A stretch of 64,000 nt of DNA from the NCBI GenBank assembly GCA_016714565.1, contig JADKDM010000011.1:100355-164354 (forward strand), given 5' to 3'. This document shows, one piece after another, positions 1 through 7,848 of this stretch; position 1 is the first letter of the stretch; each line of letters opens with the position of its first letter. Position numbers and translations under genes: made by a program. The notes under the pieces are model-generated. The model made no database searches and was not told the DNA's origin. It saw nothing but the letters and a program-made list of their open reading frames with translations. The DNA is from Candidatus Villigracilis propinquus (GTDB lineage Bacteria; Chloroflexota; Anaerolineae; Anaerolineales; Villigracilaceae).

Positions 1-1
1 T

Positions 2-220
2 TACGTACTCATGGTGGCAGAAGCCTACCAAAACGAGATCGACTCGGAAACCGCCGCCCGCCGACTCGCCGTGCTTGGAGGCGAATCCCCCGCATTGGTC
101 ACATCTTCCACGCTTGAATACGCAAAACAAAACGCATTTACCGAAAATGAAATTCAGGCTCTGCAAAACCTGTTAACCGCCATGCAGACGTATCAACCGC
201 AGGGAAATACCAACCCATGA
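2..220 (+). CDS. C-terminal fragment of an unidentified protein (5' end outside window)
   Basis: The frame is open from the first bases of the window and closes at a TGA at 218-220, so this is the 3' end of a gene that begins upstream. The visible 72 residues are mostly helical and polar, with no signal peptide or recognisable motif. The stop overlaps the next start (ATGA, 217-220), so the two genes are probably translated together. An internal ATG at 11 is possible but has no clear ribosome binding site, so I treat the gene as partial. Function unknown. Confidence 0.6.
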   Translation, partial: YVLMVAEAYQNEIDSETAARRLAVLGGESPALVTSSTLEYAKQNAFTENEIQALQNLLTAMQTYQPQGNTNP

Positions 221-1128
221 GTCGACTCAGCCTCCGCGGCCAGCTTCTTCAGATGATCCTCGCGCTTCTTGCCGGACTTGGGCTTGGTCTTGTTTACTCC
301 TGGTTTCTCTCCCCTGTAACATACGTGGATGCCAGCCCCGCCATCCTCCGTTCCGATTTCAAGGATCAATACCGTATTGTCATCGCCGCATCCTACGCAT
401 CCACCCAAAACCTCGACCGCGCACGCGTCCGTCTCGAATTGCTCGGTGACGTTGACCCGATCGGCGAACTCAGCGCACAAGCGCAGCGTATGCTGGCCTC
501 AGGCGAACCCTTTGATAAAGCGCGTCCCCTCGCCCAGCTTGCCACTGACTTGAATCAAGGCTTTGCCAGCATCCTTACGCCCACGGAATTCACGATCCTC
601 AATACTCCGCAAGATGGCTTTGTCATTTCAGGCACAGAAACGCAATCCAGCGAATCAACACCGATAGACGCAACACCGATGGATGTAACACTCACCCCTT
701 TCCCCACGGTCTTGTTTGAGCAAACTCCCCTCACCCCGGTTGTCGCAGAAACTGTTACACCCCGCCCAACATTTACACCCATCCCCGGGCCAGGCGCACC
801 CTTTACTCTCGTCGGGCAGGATACGGTCTGTACTCCCGGCTCACAGCAAGGCCTATTGCAATTCATCCTCATGGACTCGCGCCGCAAACAGGTGGCAGGC
901 ATCGAGATCATTGTCACGTGGAGTCAGGGTGAGGACCGCTTCTTTACCGGATTCAAGCCCGAGCTTGGAAATGGATACGCGGACTTCGTCATGGAAGCGG
1001 ATACCGTGTACAGCATCCGCGTGGTGGCGGGTGGGGCATTTGTTCCGGATATTTTCACTCCCACCTGCACAGACCCAAATGGTGTGAGTTATCGCGGCGG
1101 CTTGCTGCTCACATTCCAACAGCCATAA
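217..1128 (+). CDS. Membrane-anchored extracytoplasmic protein, unknown function
   Basis: 303 residues. One hydrophobic segment at about residues 10-32 is followed by an exported region, so this is probably an N-terminally anchored surface protein. Residues about 60-130 look helical, residues about 140-195 form a Thr/Pro-rich linker (repeated TPI, TPF and TPR patterns), and the C-terminal 110 residues look like a beta domain with two Cys (VCTPG and PTCTD) that could form a disulfide. The start overlaps the upstream stop by four bases, indicating coupling. No family is recognised. The linker style is common in Anaerolineae envelope proteins. Confidence 0.75.
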   Translation: MSRLSLRGQLLQMILALLAGLGLGLVYSWFLSPVTYVDASPAILRSDFKDQYRIVIAASYASTQNLDRARVRLELLGDVDPIGELSAQAQRMLASGEPFDKARPLAQLATDLNQGFASILTPTEFTILNTPQDGFVISGTETQSSESTPIDATPMDVTLTPFPTVLFEQTPLTPVVAETVTPRPTFTPIPGPGAPFTLVGQDTVCTPGSQQGLLQFILMDSRRKQVAGIEIIVTWSQGEDRFFTGFKPELGNGYADFVMEADTVYSIRVVAGGAFVPDIFTPTCTDPNGVSYRGGLLLTFQQP

Positions 1129-1191
1129 GTTTGATGAAACCAAAACCGTTTTCATTCGTTATATCTTTTAGATAAAAACAAGGAGCAATGA

Positions 1192-1701
1192 ATGAATACA
1201 TCATATTCTCTACAAAAACCTGGTCTGGTCACTGCCATTGCAGTGATGACCCTTACCAGCGGCATTATCAATCTCTTTTGGGGATTTGTCGCTTCCGCCA
1301 CAGCGCTTGGCACCATCATTGGTGTCATCTGCCTGCCAATCACCATCCTTCCCACCATTCTCGGTATCTTTGAGATCATTTATGCGGCAAAGCTTTTGAG
1401 CGCACAGCCGCAGCCTGTGCAGCCTTCACCGTCCATTGCGGCTTTTCAGATCGTCACTGTGCTGATGGGAAATGTATTCTCCATGGTGGTTGGTATTCTG
1501 GTCCTCATTTTCTATAACGACCTGACCGTGAAAGAATACTTTTCCGGTTTGAATGGACAGCCTGCTCCCACAGTTCCCGCGTCGGCCCCCGTTGTGATCG
1601 AACCCGTGGAAGCGCCTGTGGTGATGGACGAACTCCCCGCGCCGCCGGAAGCGGAAGCGCCCAAGGTAAGGAAGAAGCCCGGTCCACGCAAGCCAGCCTA
1701 A
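1192..1701 (+). CDS. Small integral membrane protein with Pro/Ala-rich cytoplasmic tail
   Basis: 169 residues with three to four predicted membrane helices between about residues 12 and 110, then a Pro/Ala/Glu-rich tail ending in a basic KKPGPRKPA patch. Start chosen at the ATG at 1192; AGGAG lies at about 1181-1185. The ATG at 1188 is in another frame that yields only 61 codons. A strong terminator follows the stop directly, so it looks monocistronic. The layout resembles DUF4064-type small membrane proteins, but the match is not certain and I assign no function. Confidence 0.7.
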   Translation: MNTSYSLQKPGLVTAIAVMTLTSGIINLFWGFVASATALGTIIGVICLPITILPTILGIFEIIYAAKLLSAQPQPVQPSPSIAAFQIVTVLMGNVFSMVVGILVLIFYNDLTVKEYFSGLNGQPAPTVPASAPVVIEPVEAPVVMDELPAPPEAEAPKVRKKPGPRKPA

Positions 1702-1715
1702 AGCTTTGAAGATAA

Positions 1716-1744
1716 AATGCCGCTCAAAAAGAGCGGCATTTTTT
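1716..1744 (+). terminator. Intrinsic terminator after the small membrane protein gene
   Basis: Perfect 10-bp stem (AATGCCGCTC / GAGCGGCATT) with an AAAAA loop followed by a T run. It lies 15 bases after the stop at 1701. Confidence 0.9.
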
Positions 1745-1798
1745 GCATTAATAACTTGGGGTACAATCAAAAAGTTCACCCTAAAATAAGGAATATAC

Positions 1799-3139
1799 AT
1801 GCAACATTTCAAGCGAATCTTTTTTTGCCTTATTCTTTCAGCGCTCCTGCTGCAAGCCTGTCAGGCTATCCCGCGTTTTTTTAATGACGAACGTCCAAAT
1901 TTTTTGATCATCGTTACTGATGACCAGCGTTACGACACAATGCAATATATGCCGAACACTCAGGAGCTTCTTTTCGACCAGGGCGTCACATTTTCCAGCG
2001 GATATGTCACAACCCCATATTGCTGTTCCAGCCGTGCAAGTATTTTGACGGGGTTATATTCCCACAACCACGGAGTTTATGTGAATGAAGATAAATTGAA
2101 TTACAAAACCGTGGTTGAAGATATGCACAATAATGGATACTACACGGGTCTGGTGGGGAAGTACCTGAACTCGTGGGATGGGAGTATGAGGCCTGAATAC
2201 GATTTTTGGGTATCCATTTGGGGCGGGACTGTCCCATCCTATTACGATCCGGATTTGAATGTAAATGGGACATGGTCCAAACACACCGGTTACATCACAT
2301 ACTTATTTAAAGATCAGGCGATTCAATTTCTAGACGAAGCCGCTGACCAAAGAAAACCTTTCCTTTTGCTCTTTGCACCGAACGCTCCCCATGCCCCTTA
2401 TACCCCTGCAAAAGAGGATAGCGCACTGTATCTTGACCTGCCTCCGTTTCGCCCTGCAAGCTTTAATGAAGAAGATATTTCAGATAAACCAGAGTCCATT
2501 TCAAACAAGCCGTTTCTCACCGAGGAGGAGATCGTCAGCCTTGATAAAACCCGCCGCCGTCAGATATTGACCCTCACAGCGTTGGATCGCTCCATAAAAG
2601 AGGTGCTTGATAAATTGGAAGCGACTGGTGAAATGGATAATACCGTTGTCATTTTCATTTCTGATAACGGCAAGCACTGGGGTGAGCATCGCCTGGATCA
2701 AAAAAATACCCCGTATGAAGAATCGGTGAAAGTCCCCTTTGCCATGCGCTATCCGCCGCTTGTGCCTGTTCCCTATACAGAAGATCGTCTTGTTGCCAAT
2801 ATTGATATTGCCCCCACATTGTACGAACTCTCTGAAACGAAAATGCCCAAGATTATAGACGGGGCGTCACTTGTGAGCCTGCTCAGCGGAACAGATACAT
2901 GGCGCACCAGCGTTCTTATGGAAGCCTGGCCTGATAGAGGCCACTGGACATCCGTCCATACGGGGCAGTATGTGTACATCGAGAACGACGGATATATTTC
3001 CGAATTCTATGACCTGAAAGTCGATCCTCTTGAAATGGAAAACAAGATCAATGGGGATGAATATCAGACGATCATTCAGGAGTTGCAGGCCACTCTCCAA
3101 CAAGAGGTTGTGCCAAAGATCATATCTTCAGGAAACTAA
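1799..3139 (+). CDS. Lipoprotein sulfatase (arylsulfatase / glucosamine-6-sulfatase type)
   Basis: 446 residues. The N-terminus is a lipoprotein signal with lipobox LLQAC (Cys21), so the enzyme is probably exported and membrane-tethered. The mature start NFLIIVTDDQRYD carries the metal-binding Asp pair of the alkaline-phosphatase superfamily. The sulfatase signature reads CCSSRASILTG at residues 75-85, where Cys75 is the expected formylglycine precursor. The usual C-x-P-x-R has Ser in place of Pro. VFISDNGKHWGEH near residue 280 supplies the second metal site. The family removes sulfate esters from polysaccharides or glycosaminoglycans; the substrate cannot be read here. AAGGA precedes the ATG. 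No sulfatase-maturing enzyme is visible in the window. Confidence 0.88.
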   Translation: MQHFKRIFFCLILSALLLQACQAIPRFFNDERPNFLIIVTDDQRYDTMQYMPNTQELLFDQGVTFSSGYVTTPYCCSSRASILTGLYSHNHGVYVNEDKLNYKTVVEDMHNNGYYTGLVGKYLNSWDGSMRPEYDFWVSIWGGTVPSYYDPDLNVNGTWSKHTGYITYLFKDQAIQFLDEAADQRKPFLLLFAPNAPHAPYTPAKEDSALYLDLPPFRPASFNEEDISDKPESISNKPFLTEEEIVSLDKTRRRQILTLTALDRSIKEVLDKLEATGEMDNTVVIFISDNGKHWGEHRLDQKNTPYEESVKVPFAMRYPPLVPVPYTEDRLVANIDIAPTLYELSETKMPKIIDGASLVSLLSGTDTWRTSVLMEAWPDRGHWTSVHTGQYVYIENDGYISEFYDLKVDPLEMENKINGDEYQTIIQELQATLQQEVVPKIISSGN

Positions 3140-3184
3140 AATAATCGCAGACCATAATAGGCTGTTGTTTTATTCCATGGAGTA

Positions 3185-3943
3185 TTAATACCTTCCAATA
3201 GTTCCTTGCAGCGCCTGATAACTTTGAAACGCCAGCAGGCCAAACAGGAATGCCATGTACGTGCTTCTGAGCAAAACAAGTCCCCCGATTGCGAGAAGCG
3301 CAGCTGTGGCTACGGAGACCCAAAGCGAAGTACGTACCCCGTTCATCGGGTCGGTTTGGATGAGGATGTTTCGGGTGACATTTCCACCATCCAGCGGGTT
3401 GACGGGCATCAGGTTGATGAATCCCCAAAAGATATTTACCCAAAGCAGGCTGATGACGAATGAGCCTAAAATTTCCCAGCCGGTTGGAAGCATGACAAGG
3501 GGGAAGGGAATGAATCCAAATATATAATTAGGGATGATCGTCCCTCCCAGTGCTGCGGATACGGCCAGAACAAGGCCAGCGAATAAAAAGCCTGAAAAAG
3601 GACCCGCCAGCGAAATGAAAATTTGCTGATTTGCCGTGATGGCAATATTTGCATAGCCGCCGCCCCATGCGATGGATTCTGGAACTGTGAGACCGCCCGC
3701 AAAATGCAGGATGATCTGTGAGCCTTGTCCATAGCGACGCATGGCGAAGGCATGTCCCAATTCGTGAATGAGAATCGAAACGAAAATGGCAACGACCCAG
3801 CTCAGAATGCTGACGATACTTCCAGCGGAGGAACCAAATAATATGGCGATCAACCAAAAGAGCGGATGGACGCGTACAGGAATCCCTGCAATGGAGAAGC
3901 GCAGGTCAAATCGGGTAGGTGGGGGAACTTGAAAGATTGACAT
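3185..3943 (-). CDS. Site-2 protease family (M50) membrane metalloprotease
   Basis: 252 residues with about six membrane helices. The zinc motif HELGH lies at residues 60-64 inside a hydrophobic helix, and the second site NPLDGG lies at 182-187; together these define the S2P/M50 intramembrane protease fold. No PDZ or CBS domain is present, so this is a minimal rhomboid-sized version like those of the SpoIVFB branch. Such enzymes cleave transmembrane anchors of regulators such as anti-sigma factors. The substrate is unknown, and the neighbours (sulfatase convergent, fabL-like gene upstream) give no direct clue. Confidence 0.88.
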   Translation of the reverse strand: MSIFQVPPPTRFDLRFSIAGIPVRVHPLFWLIAILFGSSAGSIVSILSWVVAIFVSILIHELGHAFAMRRYGQGSQIILHFAGGLTVPESIAWGGGYANIAITANQQIFISLAGPFSGFLFAGLVLAVSAALGGTIIPNYIFGFIPFPLVMLPTGWEILGSFVISLLWVNIFWGFINLMPVNPLDGGNVTRNILIQTDPMNGVRTSLWVSVATAALLAIGGLVLLRSTYMAFLFGLLAFQSYQALQGTIGRY

Positions 3944-3964
3944 ATAAATTTTCCTGAAATAACC

Positions 3965-4744
3965 TTATTGAGGTATTGGTAAAGTATAACCGCCATCCAC
4001 CATGATGGTTTGACCGACGATCATGGATGCCGCGGGGGTACAGAGGAAAGCCACCACTTCGGCAACTTCTTCGGGGGTGATGAGACGGCCAGCGGGAACC
4101 TGTGCGATGAATTTTTGCAGGATGTTGTCTTGATTGCCCATCGATGCGAAGTGATTCAGCGCCTCTGTCTCAACGACGCCTGGTGACACGGCATTGACAT
4201 TGATTCCCTTTGAGATCAACTCGACACCCAGATAGCGGGTCAGTGATTCTAGAGCAGCTTTGCTCGCCCCGACCACAACATAATCCGGCAGCACGCGGAC
4301 GGAGCCCGCGCTCGAAATGCTGACGATCTTCCCGCCGCCGCGTTTTTCCATGAGCGGGGCAGCACGTTGCGCAGCGAAAAGCAAGGCGCGGGCGTTGATG
4401 TTCATCGTCCAATCCCAGCCTTTGGGCTTCTGTTCCATCGCGGGGCGGTTGTACCCCGAAGCCGCGTTGTGGACGAGAATATCCAGCCCGCCGAATTCCT
4501 TTTCCACTTCGTCGAACAGGCGGTTCAAGTCTTCGAGGTCGCCAACATCCGCTTTGACGAGCAAGGCGCGGCGGCCAAGTTTTTCCACTTCACGCGCGGT
4601 TTCTTCGGCAGGGGCGCGGTTACGAAAGAAATTGATGATCACATCCGCGCCGTGTTGGGCAAAATGCAGGGCAATGGCTTTGCCGATACCGCGTCCTGAA
4701 CCTGTGACGAGGGCGATCTTGTTTGTAAATAATTGTGTAGGCAT
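3965..4744 (-). CDS. fabL: Enoyl-ACP reductase III (FabL type), SDR family
   Basis: 259 residues, Rossmann SDR. The cofactor loop TGSGRGIG is at residues 14-21. The active-site spacing is decisive: Tyr155 and Lys162 are seven residues apart (Y-x6-K), as in enoyl reductases, rather than the Y-x3-K of ketoreductases. The block AASGYNRPAMEQKPKGWDWT and the following MNINA closely resemble Bacillus FabL. Expected reaction: NADPH-dependent reduction of trans-2-enoyl-ACP in fatty acid elongation. The start is preceded by AAGGAATTC-like purines and a TATACT -10 candidate. A paralogous clan member without this spacing is encoded at 61538-62392. Confidence 0.82.
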   Translation of the reverse strand: MPTQLFTNKIALVTGSGRGIGKAIALHFAQHGADVIINFFRNRAPAEETAREVEKLGRRALLVKADVGDLEDLNRLFDEVEKEFGGLDILVHNAASGYNRPAMEQKPKGWDWTMNINARALLFAAQRAAPLMEKRGGGKIVSISSAGSVRVLPDYVVVGASKAALESLTRYLGVELISKGINVNAVSPGVVETEALNHFASMGNQDNILQKFIAQVPAGRLITPEEVAEVVAFLCTPAASMIVGQTIMVDGGYTLPIPQ

Positions 4745-4797
4745 AAGTTATTCTGAATTCCTTTGGTGACGGCAGTATAACATGATGGATTTCCACG

Positions 4798-4831
4798 CTG
4801 AATAGCCCCGCGATATCGCGGGGCTATTCAG
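4798..4831. repeat. 34-bp perfect palindrome, possible terminator
   Basis: A perfect inverted repeat centred at 4814/4815, with core AGCCCCGCGATATCGCGGGGCT. It lies between the end of the gene at 4851 and the promoter of the fabL-like gene. There is no strong U tract on either side, so it may be a terminator for the minus-strand gene or a dispersed repeat element. Confidence 0.6.
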
Positions 4832-4850
4832 GATGATTTTGTCTGAAATT

Positions 4851-5234
4851 CTATATGATGAAATTGTTTATGATCGCTCTGATCACAAATGTTGTAATAC
4901 CAGCCAATCCGAAGATAATACCCATCAACTGACTGTCTTCCAGGTTTTGTATTACAGGCTTATTCTGGCCAGGTGAATTCCCCATGATCAGGCCTCCGAA
5001 ATTATATTTCATGCCCACACCTGTGGATGTTGCCCCTGCCCCGCCAAAGAAACTGAATATGCCGAATAGAATGGCCAAACCGCCTGCCCAGGAAAGCCCA
5101 TTGCTGTAACCTATCAGAGACCAATGTCCGTTCCATTTGCAGATCAATCCAGTTGCAGCAAGAACTAAAATTTCAGTTATTACAAGTCCTTTTGCAAAGT
5201 AACCTAGTAGTGCAAGATACCCGCCCGATTTCAT
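4851..5234 (-). CDS. Small membrane protein of unknown function
   Basis: 127 residues with four hydrophobic segments and a Gly-rich middle (FFGGAGAT). I start at the ATG at 5234 (MKSGGYLALL) because AAGGAGC lies six bases upstream. The longer frame to 5267 would put that Shine-Dalgarno sequence inside the coding region. No family is recognised. Confidence 0.65.
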   Translation of the reverse strand: MKSGGYLALLGYFAKGLVITEILVLAATGLICKWNGHWSLIGYSNGLSWAGGLAILFGIFSFFGGAGATSTGVGMKYNFGGLIMGNSPGQNKPVIQNLEDSQLMGIIFGLAGITTFVIRAIINNFII

Positions 5235-5363
5235 GTAAAGCTCCTTTTTCGGAAAATATATCCCCAACTCACATTTATTATATCAATTTTCCAGCTTGAC
5301 ATAACCTCAGTCTATTTATTTTCTGTCAAAAAACTGGATGGTACAATTAAGTTTGAGCCACTT

Positions 5364-6227
5364 ATGAAATCACTTTTTAGCGGAAGAATTTGGATCATTC
5401 TATTGGTACTTGCCGCATTGGTCGGGCTGGTTGTTCTTGCTTCGGGGTTGAATGGCATGAAATTTGATGCGCCAAACATGGTGAAACTTGATAACTTTTT
5501 TAGGCTGAGAGATTCCAGCCTTCCGGAAGATACAGATCACAACCCGTGGCTTCGATATTTAGTGATCGGCATGTTTATCGTTTTGTTTTTGGTCATGCTT
5601 GGCCCTGTTCGTCCGCAGACCAGTAAAAGCCTGCTCATGCAATTGGTACGGTTTTTTGCTTTTACGATCATTGCAATGGTCATCTTGAGCCGCTTTGCAC
5701 AAAACAATCCGATGTTTTCTGAAGAGGGACAAACTGAATCTGGCACGGGAGAATTAAGCACGCAGCTTCCGTCTCTTACTCCTCCGGTGGTGACTCCGCA
5801 ATGGGAGTTTTGGATCACGGCTCTGGTCGCCGTTGTCATTGGTGTGGTCGCCATTATCATTTTCAACCGCTACATTGACAGATTTTTCCAGCCGAAAACA
5901 AACTTGCAAGAGATCGCGGACATTGCCCGCTCGGCGTTGGATGATCTTTCCAAAAATAAAGAATCACGAAATGTCATCATTCGAAGTTATACGCGCATGA
6001 ATGCGGCGGTGAATCAATATCGCGGCATTGCCCGTGAAGAAGCGATGACGCCTTCTGAATTCGCAAGCCATCTTGAAAAAGAAGGATTGCCCGGTGACGC
6101 CATCAATGGATTGACACGAGTGTTTGAAAAAGTCCGTTATGGGGGACAGAGCGTCAGCGCGGAGGAAATAAAGGAGGCGAAGCAGTGTCTGACAAGCATT
6201 CTGAAAGCGTGCGAAACGAAACAGTAA
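5364..6227 (+). CDS. DUF4129 domain membrane protein
   Basis: 287 residues. Three membrane helices lie at about 10-30, 65-110 (two close segments) and 148-170. A cytoplasmic C-terminal domain at about 205-275 has the DUF4129 pattern: RSYTRMNAAVNQYRGI, then EAMTPSEFASHL, and RYGG near the end. DUF4129 usually sits at the C-terminus of transglutaminase-like proteins in MoxR/DUF58 loci. Here it is a separate protein heading such a locus and no transglutaminase core is present. The next gene starts within its last 43 bases, so the genes are coupled. Confidence 0.8.
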   Translation: MKSLFSGRIWIILLVLAALVGLVVLASGLNGMKFDAPNMVKLDNFFRLRDSSLPEDTDHNPWLRYLVIGMFIVLFLVMLGPVRPQTSKSLLMQLVRFFAFTIIAMVILSRFAQNNPMFSEEGQTESGTGELSTQLPSLTPPVVTPQWEFWITALVAVVIGVVAIIIFNRYIDRFFQPKTNLQEIADIARSALDDLSKNKESRNVIIRSYTRMNAAVNQYRGIAREEAMTPSEFASHLEKEGLPGDAINGLTRVFEKVRYGGQSVSAEEIKEAKQCLTSILKACETKQ

Positions 6228-6796
6228 AATTCTGGAAGCCGCTTCTTTCCACTGCCTTATTAATTCTTATTGCCATTTTGTTATATCCTGTGCGCCGTGC
6301 AGTGGCTGGCGCAGTGATGAGTTTTGCCTCCTATTTGGTGTGGACTGTGAACGTGATGGGCGTTGTCATTCCGCAGCAAATTCTGTGGGCGTTTTTATTG
6401 ATCCTGATTCTCTACATCGCTGTCGGGAGTTTTTACGGGAAACGCTACAGAGAAGAAAAAAGCCCGGAGGACCAGTCACCAGTTGTCGGGGCGGTGGAGG
6501 CGATGGCGGGGTACATCGAGGAAAGACATCGCGGGATCTATTTCAAATGGCAGATCGCGCATCTGCTTGGGAAAATCCACAAGACGATTCAAGAAAGCGC
6601 CTCACGCGGGACTTCAAGCCGGATCCCGCTTCCGTCGGACAGAGTCCAGGCTTTTTTGGATGCGGGGGTGAATACGTCGTATGTGGATTACGCGCCCGAT
6701 GGGTTCTCGCTAAAAAATATTTCCACGCCGTTCGATATTGAGTTGGAGCAGGTTGTGGATTACCTTGAAGAACAAATGGAGATCAAACATGAGTAA
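6185..6796 (+). CDS. Membrane protein in the MoxR/DUF58 operon
   Basis: 203 residues. Two N-terminal membrane helices (about 15-35 and 60-80) are followed by a soluble domain of about 120 residues rich in charged residues. It begins inside the DUF4129 gene and its stop overlaps the MoxR start (ATGAGTAA, 6789-6796), so all three are translated as one operon. No known domain is recognised. Position suggests a structural partner of the DUF4129 and DUF58 proteins. Confidence 0.72.
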   Translation: MSDKHSESVRNETVKFWKPLLSTALLILIAILLYPVRRAVAGAVMSFASYLVWTVNVMGVVIPQQILWAFLLILILYIAVGSFYGKRYREEKSPEDQSPVVGAVEAMAGYIEERHRGIYFKWQIAHLLGKIHKTIQESASRGTSSRIPLPSDRVQAFLDAGVNTSYVDYAPDGFSLKNISTPFDIELEQVVDYLEEQMEIKHE

Positions 6797-7748
6797 GGTC
6801 AACGATGTTGCGGTGGCGTCACAAAAGGTGATGGATGAGGTGGAGCGGGCGGTGGTTGGCAAGCGCAGCGTGTTGGAGATGATCATGTCTGCGGTGCTGG
6901 CGGGTGGGCATGTGCTGTTGGAAGATTATCCCGGCCTCGGCAAGACGTTGATCGCGCGTTCGTTCGCCGCTGTGCTTGGGCTTGATTTCAAACGCATTCA
7001 ATTTACGCCAGACCTTTTGCCCGGTGACATCACTGGCAGCTACGTGTTGGATCGTGTGCAAAATCGTTTTCAACTTCGGCAGGGGCCGATCTTCTCGAAC
7101 ATTGTGCTCGCAGATGAGATTAACCGCGCTTCACCGAAGACCCAATCTGCTTTGCTTGAAGCCATGCAGGAGGGACAAGTGACTCTCGAAGGCGAGAGCA
7201 TGCCGTTGCCTGAACCTTTCCTTGTGATGGCAACTCAGAACCCGATTGAATACGAAGGCACGTTCCCATTGCCCGAAGCGCAGTTGGATCGTTTCATGCT
7301 CAAGCTGTCGATTGGCTATCCTGATGTGGCTGAAGAAAAAGAGATATTGAATCGCCGTCACACCCGCAGGCAGGATGAAGTGGAATTGAAACCTGTCACT
7401 TCAGCGGCAGAGTTAATGAAGATGCGTGCATTGGTTGAATCTGTGCATGTGGATTCTGACTTGGAAGAATATATCGCCCGCGTTGTGCATGAGACTCGCA
7501 ATGATCGCCGCGTGGCTGTCGGAGCAAGTCCGCGTGCTTCGCTGGCTTTTCTAAAAATGGCGCGTGCTCACGCCGCATTGAACGGACGCGATTACATTTT
7601 GCCCGATGACATCAAACGCTTTGCCACACCGATCCTTTCGCATCGCATCATTTTATTGCCTGAATATTGGGTGGCGCGTGATATCACGGGCGAAGTGATT
7701 GCGGATGTGTTGAAGAAAGTTCCTGTGCCCGTGGTTACGGGCGCGTAA
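6789..7748 (+). CDS. MoxR family AAA+ ATPase
   Basis: 319 residues. Walker A is DYPGLGKT (about residues 45-52), Walker B is VLADEINR, and sensor 1 is ATQNPIEYEGTFPLPEAQ, all typical of MoxR/RavA-type AAA+ proteins. The start is the ATG at 6789, with GGAG eight bases upstream; a longer in-frame ATG at 6738 lies inside the previous gene. MoxR ATPases act as chaperones that activate or assemble membrane or metal-dependent partners and are usually encoded next to DUF58 genes, as here. Confidence 0.93.
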   Translation: MSKVNDVAVASQKVMDEVERAVVGKRSVLEMIMSAVLAGGHVLLEDYPGLGKTLIARSFAAVLGLDFKRIQFTPDLLPGDITGSYVLDRVQNRFQLRQGPIFSNIVLADEINRASPKTQSALLEAMQEGQVTLEGESMPLPEPFLVMATQNPIEYEGTFPLPEAQLDRFMLKLSIGYPDVAEEKEILNRRHTRRQDEVELKPVTSAAELMKMRALVESVHVDSDLEEYIARVVHETRNDRRVAVGASPRASLAFLKMARAHAALNGRDYILPDDIKRFATPILSHRIILLPEYWVARDITGEVIADVLKKVPVPVVTGA

Positions 7749-7766
7749 TGTATCCGCAAATCTACA

Positions 7767-7815
7767 CTAATCTTCGCTAATTTGAAAACCCTTCGCGTGG
7801 ATTAGCGAAGATTAG
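7767..7815. repeat. Dispersed hairpin repeat between moxR and DUF58 genes
   Basis: 15-bp perfect arms (CTAATCTTCGCTAAT at 7767-7781 and ATTAGCGAAGATTAG at 7801-7815). A T run at 7823-7829 could allow partial termination inside the operon. A related but diverged element (ATCAGCGAAGATCAGCG) is at about 29138-29211. Confidence 0.7.
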
Positions 7816-7848
7816 CAGATTGATTTTTTTATTCTTTCAAGGATTTGC

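Noticed and set aside
4851..5267. Longer start at 5267 for the small membrane protein
   Set aside because: The extra eleven residues include the AAGGAGC ribosome binding site of the ATG at 5234.
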